From: Rhizobium leguminosarum
Lineage (GTDB): Bacteria > Pseudomonadota > Alphaproteobacteria > Rhizobiales > Rhizobiaceae
NCBI RefSeq assembly: GCF_001652265.1
Contig: NZ_LWBS01000012.1
Location: 1 to 11,141 of the forward strand
Direction of reading: 5' to 3'
DNA length: 11,141 bases
In this document: positions 6,023-11,141 of the stretch, piece by piece
Layout of the letters: each line of letters starts with the position of its first letter
Numbering within the stretch: the stretch's first letter is position 1
The notes under the pieces: generated by a model
Told to the model about the DNA's origin: nothing
Seen by the model: only the letters and a program-made list of their open reading frames with translations
Database searches by the model: none
Translations under genes and position numbers: made by a program

Positions 6023-7957
6023 ATGATCCGCCTCCTGCCGCCATTCGCAGCCATCGCCAAACGGACCGACATCCTGTTTGCGGGATTTTTCGCCGTCATC
6101 GTCGCCATGATGGTGCTGCCGATGCCGACGGCGCTGATCGATGCGATGATTGCCTTCAATCTCGCCTTTGCCTTCGTTGTCCTGGTAACGACCATCTACC
6201 TGCGCACCGTGCTCGACATTTCGACCTTTCCGGCCGTCATCCTGATCGGAACCCTGTTTCGTCTCGCCTTAACGATTTCCACAACCCGGCTGGTGCTTGC
6301 CGAGGGCGATGCCGGCGAGATCATTTCCGCATTCGGTTCCTTCGTCGTTGCCGGCAATGTCGTCGTCGGCCTCATCATGTTTCTAATCATCGCCTTGGTT
6401 CAGTTCATCGTCGTGACCAAGGGCGCTGAAAGAATTGCCGAAGTCGGCGCCCGCTTCACGCTCGACGCCATGCCCGGCAAGCAGCTTGCCATCGACAGCG
6501 ACCTGCGCAGCGGCCATATCACCGGCGAAGCCGCCCAGAAGCGGCGCTCGCAGCTGGAACGGGAAAGCCAGTTCTTCGGCGCCATGGACGGCGCCATGCG
6601 GTTCGTCAAGGGCGACGCCATTGCCGGACTGGTGATCGTCGCCGTCAATCTCCTCGGCGGCCTGACGATCGGTATCTTCCAGCGTGGATTGAGCTTTTCC
6701 GAGGCCGCCCACCTCTATTCGCTGCTGTCCATCGGCGACGGTCTCGTGTCCCAGATCCCGTCAATGCTGATGGCGGTTGCCGCCGGCACGGTGGTCACCC
6801 GCGTCAGCGCCGACGAAAGCAGCAATCTCGGCAGCGAAATTGGCCGCCAGTTGGTGAAGGAGCCCCGCGCCCTCGGCATTGCCGCTGCAATCACGCTGGC
6901 AGCCGGCCTCATCCCTGGCTTTCCGACCACCATCCTCTGGCCGATCGGCATCGGCCTGGCGACACTGGCGCTTGTCCTCGTCCGCAAGCGCAGACCCCAA
7001 TCCCCCGCAATCGACGCCGCAAATGGTGTGGCTCATCAGCAGAACGGCACAGCGACAGCCGCCCTCGATCGCGCCAAATATGGCGACCCCATCGTCGCGA
7101 CGCTCTCGGCGGCCACGATGTCCCGGCTCGAGACCGATAATCTCGGCGGCCATCTCGATGCGCGCATCCGCGTTGCGGCCCGCGCGGTGGGCGTCGCCAT
7201 CAGCGTGCCGACCTTCAACGCCGACCCCCGCATAGGGGAGGACATGATCCATATCCAGGTCGAGAATGTGCCGGCTGGGCTCATATCCTGCAAGGCTGAT
7301 CGTCCGGCGGAGCTGATCGCCCAGGATATCGTTCGCATTGTCCGGCGCCATACCGGCTCGATTTTCAGCGTCGATGATGCAACGCAGTGGCTTGCGGGCC
7401 TTGAGCCAAGACTGGGCAAGCTCGCCATCGACGTTCGTACCCAGGTTTCACCGATGCTGCTGGTTGCCGTCATTCGGCGCCTCCTCGATTCCGGCGTTAC
7501 GCTATCGCAACCACGCGGCCTGCTGGAGACGATGCTCAAGATCGAGCCACATGAGCAGGATCCTGATAAATTGGCCGAGAAAGCACGATGGGTTCTCTCG
7601 CGGCAGATCGCGTTCGGTCTTCTTGACCAGCGAGGGCTGCTCCCCGTCCTGTCGCTTTCGCCGGAATGGGAGCGTTTTGTCCGGTCTTATAGCGAGACCT
7701 CGGACAAGACGGAAAAGGAAGAGATCAGCGAAAAACTGCGACGCCTCGCAGCGGAGACCAAGGACGCCTTGGCGGACGCAAACGAACTCGGCTTCGATCC
7801 GGTCGTCGTCATGCCGGGCGAACTGCGCTTCCAGACGCAAGCATTGATGATCCGGAACAATTGCCGCGTGCCGGTCGTCGCCATCGAAGAAATAGACCAC
7901 GACATCACGTCCGATGTCGTGGGTATGGTCGGAGTGCAGCAAGAAAACGCTGCGTAG
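6023..7957 (+). CDS. sctV: SctV/RhcV, T3SS export gate (FlhA/HrcV family)
   Basis: This is the major export-gate component in the inner membrane. The 644 residues divide into an N-terminal membrane domain (about 18-322, several hydrophobic segments) and a cytoplasmic domain (about 345-644) that forms a nonameric ring receiving substrates and chaperones. Diagnostic family motifs are present: FRLALTISTTRLVL near residue 79, and KGAERIAEVG with RFTLDAMPGKQ at 133-154, the FHIPEP signature. SLLSIGDGLVSQIPS at about 233-247 is also conserved. Family proteins are often near 690 residues; the shortfall lies mainly in the linker after the last membrane helix, which reads RKRRPQSPAIDAANG. The ribosome site GGAGGAG (6008-6014) lies eight bases before the ATG, and the gene starts three bases after the sctD stop. 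It appears intact. Confidence 0.95.
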   Translation: MIRLLPPFAAIAKRTDILFAGFFAVIVAMMVLPMPTALIDAMIAFNLAFAFVVLVTTIYLRTVLDISTFPAVILIGTLFRLALTISTTRLVLAEGDAGEIISAFGSFVVAGNVVVGLIMFLIIALVQFIVVTKGAERIAEVGARFTLDAMPGKQLAIDSDLRSGHITGEAAQKRRSQLERESQFFGAMDGAMRFVKGDAIAGLVIVAVNLLGGLTIGIFQRGLSFSEAAHLYSLLSIGDGLVSQIPSMLMAVAAGTVVTRVSADESSNLGSEIGRQLVKEPRALGIAAAITLAAGLIPGFPTTILWPIGIGLATLALVLVRKRRPQSPAIDAANGVAHQQNGTATAALDRAKYGDPIVATLSAATMSRLETDNLGGHLDARIRVAARAVGVAISVPTFNADPRIGEDMIHIQVENVPAGLISCKADRPAELIAQDIVRIVRRHTGSIFSVDDATQWLAGLEPRLGKLAIDVRTQVSPMLLVAVIRRLLDSGVTLSQPRGLLETMLKIEPHEQDPDKLAEKARWVLSRQIAFGLLDQRGLLPVLSLSPEWERFVRSYSETSDKTEKEEISEKLRRLAAETKDALADANELGFDPVVVMPGELRFQTQALMIRNNCRVPVVAIEEIDHDITSDVVGMVGVQQENAA

Positions 7958-8021
7958 TAACAAGCCCAATCAGGCGTGAAACTGAACACAGTCGCGACAC
8001 GTATCAGAGGGGAACAGACAT

Positions 8022-10880
8022 ATGGTGGATTCCGTCAATAACTCGACCTATCCGGACTTCCTGCAACAGGACATGTCGAAAACCGGCGAGCTCCAGAACG
8101 ACGCAACGAAGCGCCTTGTCGACGAATACAAGAATGCGGACCGCAGCTTCGAAAGCTTCGATGTCGCGAAGAACCCATCGAAACATACGGCCGAGCAGAA
8201 GCTGATCATGTTCCTCGATATCCAGCAGAGCAACACGGTCAAGAAGACATCGCCTTTTGCCTCTGACGGGACGACGACGGCAGGCCTGACGATTTTCTCG
8301 TCAAAATCGGCACAGACGACCAGCCCGAAGTTCGTTTCGCTCGCCAGCACCTCGAACGGCGATTCCAGCCCTACCGCGCCGATCCAGCCGGTCATCGATC
8401 TTCTGTTCAATTCCGATTTCATGAACGAAATTAACCAGGGTTTCATGGAAGGGCTGAAGGACAAGGACAAGTCCTTCGAAAGCATCGACGTCGTCAAAAA
8501 CCCTCAGAACTATACCGCCGAGCAGAAACTAATCATGTACCTCGATCTGCTTCAAACCAAGGCAACCTTCGGCAAATTCAACGACAGCCTCGGCGACAAC
8601 AAGCGTGGCATCTATAACGATCAGGAGATCCTGAAGGATCTCGACAAGTCGATCGCCATCCTGGGCTCGGACCCCGATGTCAACTCGCTGATGACCGAGA
8701 GGGCGCTGAAGGCCTTCAAGCTGATCTTCTCCGGTTATCGCGTCGCGCCGCCCGATACGAACAAGGACGCCTTCAAGATCATCGACGATACGATCACGCG
8801 CGATGAGAAGATGAAGGACCTGCGCCAAAAGGTCGAGAATGCTTTCGAACACGACATCGTCAATGGCGGCCTACTGAATGACGGCCTGAAAGCCGGCAAG
8901 GACGTCACCACGATTCTCAAGGAATATAATGCCGCGCTCGGCTTTTATTCCATGCTGCTTCCCGACGATTTCGTGAAGCAGCGCTCGGCAATCGCCGACA
9001 AGGCCTATGCCCAATTCTTCGACAAGAACGTGCTGCCGACGATCTCCGATCCGACGACGGCGCTTGATGGCCTGATCCGGATGGGACTGGCAGGCGACAA
9101 GACCGAGCGGGTGCTGAAGGGGCTGGGCTCCATCCTGCCAGTCGTGGACAGCGACCAGCTGCTCGGGCACGGCGGCAGCCTGTTTACCGATCTCAAGATC
9201 GACCTAGACGGTTTGAAGAAGATTGCGGCTTCCGAGTTCGGCAGCACCGTCCCCAACAATATCACCCACCTGTTCAACCCGACCATCCAGGCGATGGCCA
9301 ACCAGTTCTACGGGTCGGACAGCGCCGAGGTCCGCGACACGTTCAAGGGCGACGTCAAGGCACTTCTCGGCCCGCTGCTCAATAAAGTCGGCGCAGGAGA
9401 GGTCGGCCAAGTCGACCTCGGCGGCCTTCTGGAGCGCTTGACATCGCAATTGACCGCACCCGGCGGCAAGGAGGTCTGGGGCTACCGCCATGCCGTGCAG
9501 ACCGCTCTCGAAGGTCTCGTCATGGGCGCCAGCCTCGTCTCGAAGCTGCCGGCCAATGGCGAATGGGACAAGAGCGTCTCGCCGCTGCCCTCCAGCAATC
9601 TCGCCAGCTATTCGTTCAACGACGTCATGGCGGCGATTATGATCGGCACCGGCCTGGCCGGCAAGGGGATCGCCGCCAACGGCTCCGAGGACGGGCGCTT
9701 CTTCGCAGGCAGCGGCGGCGACGCCTGGACCGCCGAGCGCATGTTCAGCACCAAGGACAACGGCTGGAGCAAGGCCATCCAGGCTCTCGACCTGCCCTAT
9801 ATCGACAGCGAATATCTGACATCGAGCCTCAAGAAGATGGGGCTTTCCATGTCGGGGCTGATGAAGACGCTGATGCCGACGGGCACGGATGTGATCGATC
9901 CGATCATCGTCGACGGCAAGACCGCCGAGGAGGCTATCAGGAAGATCATCGCCCCGAGCCTGGATGCGCTGGCGGAGACCCTGTTCAAGGGCAATGCCGA
10001 AGCCATGGCGCAATACAAGACCAATTTCACGACGATCTTCGCCGCCCTCTGGGCGACGATGCGTCCGGGCGGCAGCATCGAGACCATCAAGGCCGAACTT
10101 GGCAAGCTGATCGACAAGACCGCCACCTCGACGCCGGCAGGGGCTGATCCAGTCAAATACAAGGCCGCATTATCCTCCGGCGTGATGTCGGTACTCACCG
10201 CCTCCCGTTCCATCTATGCGGGCCTCAACATGACCAGCCCGACCTGGGACAGCATCGGCGTCGTGGTTCTGCACGCCCTTGGCGCGCTGGCTCATATGGG
10301 CAGCGCGCTCGGCTCGGCAATCAAGGCCTCGAATTTTTCGCTGCTGGACGGGATCGGCTCGCTCGTCGGGTTTTCCGACGAACTGGCGCGGGCGGAGCGC
10401 AGCGTGCTTTCTGTCTTCTTCAAGAATAGCGGGACGATGGTCGGCGCCGTTGCCGGCGTCGCCTGGCTACCGATCGAATTTTACTGGTTCTTGCAAGGAC
10501 TTACGAGCAGAAAGGGCGACAAGATCGACCTCATTTTCATGAGCACCGGACTCGCGGCCGACACAATCGGCGCGATCGAAGGCCTGGACGGCGTCGCCAA
10601 CATACTGGTGAATTCCACCTTTCTCGGACGCACGGGCGCAACGGTAGCCCTGGTCTCCGGCGGCTCCTCGCTCGCCTTTGCGGTCGCAGGTGCGGTGTCC
10701 TGGGCGGCCTGGGCGGGCTTTGCGATCTACCAGAGCATCAAGCAGGAAAAAGCCTTCCACAAGCAGACCGACATGATGAACGACATGCTCAAGCGCACGG
10801 TCAACGACACGGTCGACATCTATGTCAAGACCGAGCGGACCGTCGGCGGCAGGGGCGGCGTCTTCCCCGCGGGGTTTTGA
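8022..10880 (+). CDS. nopX: NopX/NolX/HrpF-family T3SS translocator (952 residues)
   Basis: This is the probable translocon protein, secreted by the machine and inserted in the plant cell membrane. The N-terminus is polar (MVDSVNNSTYP) with no Sec signal, as expected for a T3SS substrate. Two imperfect repeats about 109 residues apart share SFES(F/I)DV.KNP....TAEQKLIM(F/Y)LD, at about residues 34-72 and 143-181; HrpF of Xanthomonas is known for two N-terminal repeats. The C-terminal third has hydrophobic segments at about 747-770, 805-827 and 873-905, suited to membrane insertion. At 952 residues it is well longer than NolX (about 600) and HrpF (about 800). It is the last gene of the rightward unit, 64 bases after sctV, with the strong site AGAGGGGA (8006-8013) eight bases before the ATG. 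IS-C begins 17 bases after its stop. The family call is good; pore function is inferred. Confidence 0.85.
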   Translation: MVDSVNNSTYPDFLQQDMSKTGELQNDATKRLVDEYKNADRSFESFDVAKNPSKHTAEQKLIMFLDIQQSNTVKKTSPFASDGTTTAGLTIFSSKSAQTTSPKFVSLASTSNGDSSPTAPIQPVIDLLFNSDFMNEINQGFMEGLKDKDKSFESIDVVKNPQNYTAEQKLIMYLDLLQTKATFGKFNDSLGDNKRGIYNDQEILKDLDKSIAILGSDPDVNSLMTERALKAFKLIFSGYRVAPPDTNKDAFKIIDDTITRDEKMKDLRQKVENAFEHDIVNGGLLNDGLKAGKDVTTILKEYNAALGFYSMLLPDDFVKQRSAIADKAYAQFFDKNVLPTISDPTTALDGLIRMGLAGDKTERVLKGLGSILPVVDSDQLLGHGGSLFTDLKIDLDGLKKIAASEFGSTVPNNITHLFNPTIQAMANQFYGSDSAEVRDTFKGDVKALLGPLLNKVGAGEVGQVDLGGLLERLTSQLTAPGGKEVWGYRHAVQTALEGLVMGASLVSKLPANGEWDKSVSPLPSSNLASYSFNDVMAAIMIGTGLAGKGIAANGSEDGRFFAGSGGDAWTAERMFSTKDNGWSKAIQALDLPYIDSEYLTSSLKKMGLSMSGLMKTLMPTGTDVIDPIIVDGKTAEEAIRKIIAPSLDALAETLFKGNAEAMAQYKTNFTTIFAALWATMRPGGSIETIKAELGKLIDKTATSTPAGADPVKYKAALSSGVMSVLTASRSIYAGLNMTSPTWDSIGVVVLHALGALAHMGSALGSAIKASNFSLLDGIGSLVGFSDELARAERSVLSVFFKNSGTMVGAVAGVAWLPIEFYWFLQGLTSRKGDKIDLIFMSTGLAADTIGAIEGLDGVANILVNSTFLGRTGATVALVSGGSSLAFAVAGAVSWAAWAGFAIYQSIKQEKAFHKQTDMMNDMLKRTVNDTVDIYVKTERTVGGRGGVFPAGF

Positions 10881-10897
10881 CGAAGGGAGGGCGTAGG

Positions 10898-11141
10898 GGC
10901 CTGTCGCAAATTTTCTTAGTTCACCGTCTGTTGACGCTCGCCGGAGATATTCTCGCTTCGAATTTGTGGAGCGAGCCTGTGATTCTGAATACCATTGCCG
11001 AGAAGCTGAAGCGTCGGTCGAAAGATGATTTCAAAGGGCGGCATTTCGAGGCATGGCTCATCGTGCAGGCGGTGGCCTGGTATCTGCGGTATCCGCTCAG
11101 CTACCGAGACCTTAAGGAGATGTTCCAAGAGCGCGGCTTCG
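10898..11141 (+). mobile_element. IS6-family element IS-C, left end (runs off the window)
   Basis: The end GGCCTGTCGCAAATTTT (10898-10914) matches the IS-A end at 3300 with one difference, and the transposase start follows in the same order. IS-C is in the opposite orientation to IS-A, so the T3SS segment lies between two related, inverted IS6-type elements. The two copies differ at many positions in the part that can be compared, including an indel before the coding region, so this is not a recent duplication. The inner flank GGCGTAGG (10890-10897) has no partner beside IS-A. Confidence 0.8.
10931..11141 (+). CDS. IS6-family transposase of IS-C, N-terminal part (cut by window end)
   Basis: The frame reads about 70 residues to the window edge, including AEKLKRRSKDDFKGRHFEAW and PLSYRDLKEMFQERGF, the N-terminal DNA-binding region of this IS6 subgroup. 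The same region is found in the IS-A fragment. No ATG is available at the expected place: a TTG at 10931 or a GTG at 10979 could start it. The catalytic domain lies beyond the window, so whether the gene is intact cannot be judged. Confidence 0.8.
   Translation, partial: MTLAGDILASNLWSEPVILNTIAEKLKRRSKDDFKGRHFEAWLIVQAVAWYLRYPLSYRDLKEMFQERGF

Noticed and set aside
6761..7351. Minus-strand open frame of 196 codons inside sctV.
   Set aside because: Antisense to strongly conserved sctV coding sequence, with no motif of its own.
8140..8165. CAGCTTCGAAAGCTTCG resembles the core of a tts box (AGCTT..TCGAAAGCT).
   Set aside because: It lies inside the nopX repeat coding region, lacks two bases in the core and has no downstream gene start; the match follows from the codons for SFESF.
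9204..10013. Minus-strand open frame of 269 codons inside nopX.
   Set aside because: High-GC antisense frame with biased Arg/Gly/Asp/His content and no recognisable domain; nopX on the plus strand is clearly the gene.
3301..10897. The T3SS segment as an intact composite transposon.
   Set aside because: The flanking IS copies are diverged, IS-A is destroyed by IS-B, no matching flanks are seen and the right copy is incomplete in the window.
1..11141. CRISPR arrays, tRNA or rRNA genes.
   Set aside because: No regularly spaced short repeats, cloverleaf-like segments or rRNA-like sequence were seen on either strand.

Overview
The window looks like accessory DNA from a rhizobial plasmid, most likely a Rhizobium symbiotic plasmid (R. 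etli / R. phaseoli type). This rests on protein content: a split type III secretion (T3SS) secretin of the NolW/RhcC1 kind, an SctV export gate, a NolX/HrpF-type translocator, and IS6- and Tn3-family debris. The species is an inference.

Layout. Positions 1-101 hold the 3' end of an unidentified plus-strand gene. Positions 116-2183 are the remains of a Tn3-family transposon: a possible terminal repeat, an unrecognised 522-residue protein, and the C-terminal end of the Tn3 transposase, all reading leftward. Positions 2184-3300 are two nested IS6-family elements. An 807-bp element (IS-B, 2225-3031, perfect 16-bp inverted ends) sits inside a second element (IS-A), which keeps only its two ends and the first third of its transposase. 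Positions 3301-10897 are a T3SS segment. From 10898 a third IS6-type element (IS-C), related to IS-A but facing the other way, runs off the window.

The T3SS segment has two divergent transcription units either side of an AT-rich intergenic region of about 270 bp. Leftward are nolW/rhcC1 (secretin N-domains only), an SctO-like coiled-coil protein, and what looks like the broken start of a next gene, cut by IS-A. Rightward are a tiny 57-residue gene with a strong ribosome site and a following hairpin (candidate needle/pilus subunit), an SctD-like FHA/inner-membrane ring protein, SctV, and a very large NopX/HrpF-type translocator.

The products fit one machine: outer ring (NolW), inner ring (SctD), export gate (SctV), stalk (SctO), extracellular filament (the small protein) and host-membrane translocon (NopX). 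The ATPase, SctJ, the SctQ/R/S/T/U set and the secretin channel half are not in the window. The cluster is therefore either continued beyond the insertion sequences or broken by them.
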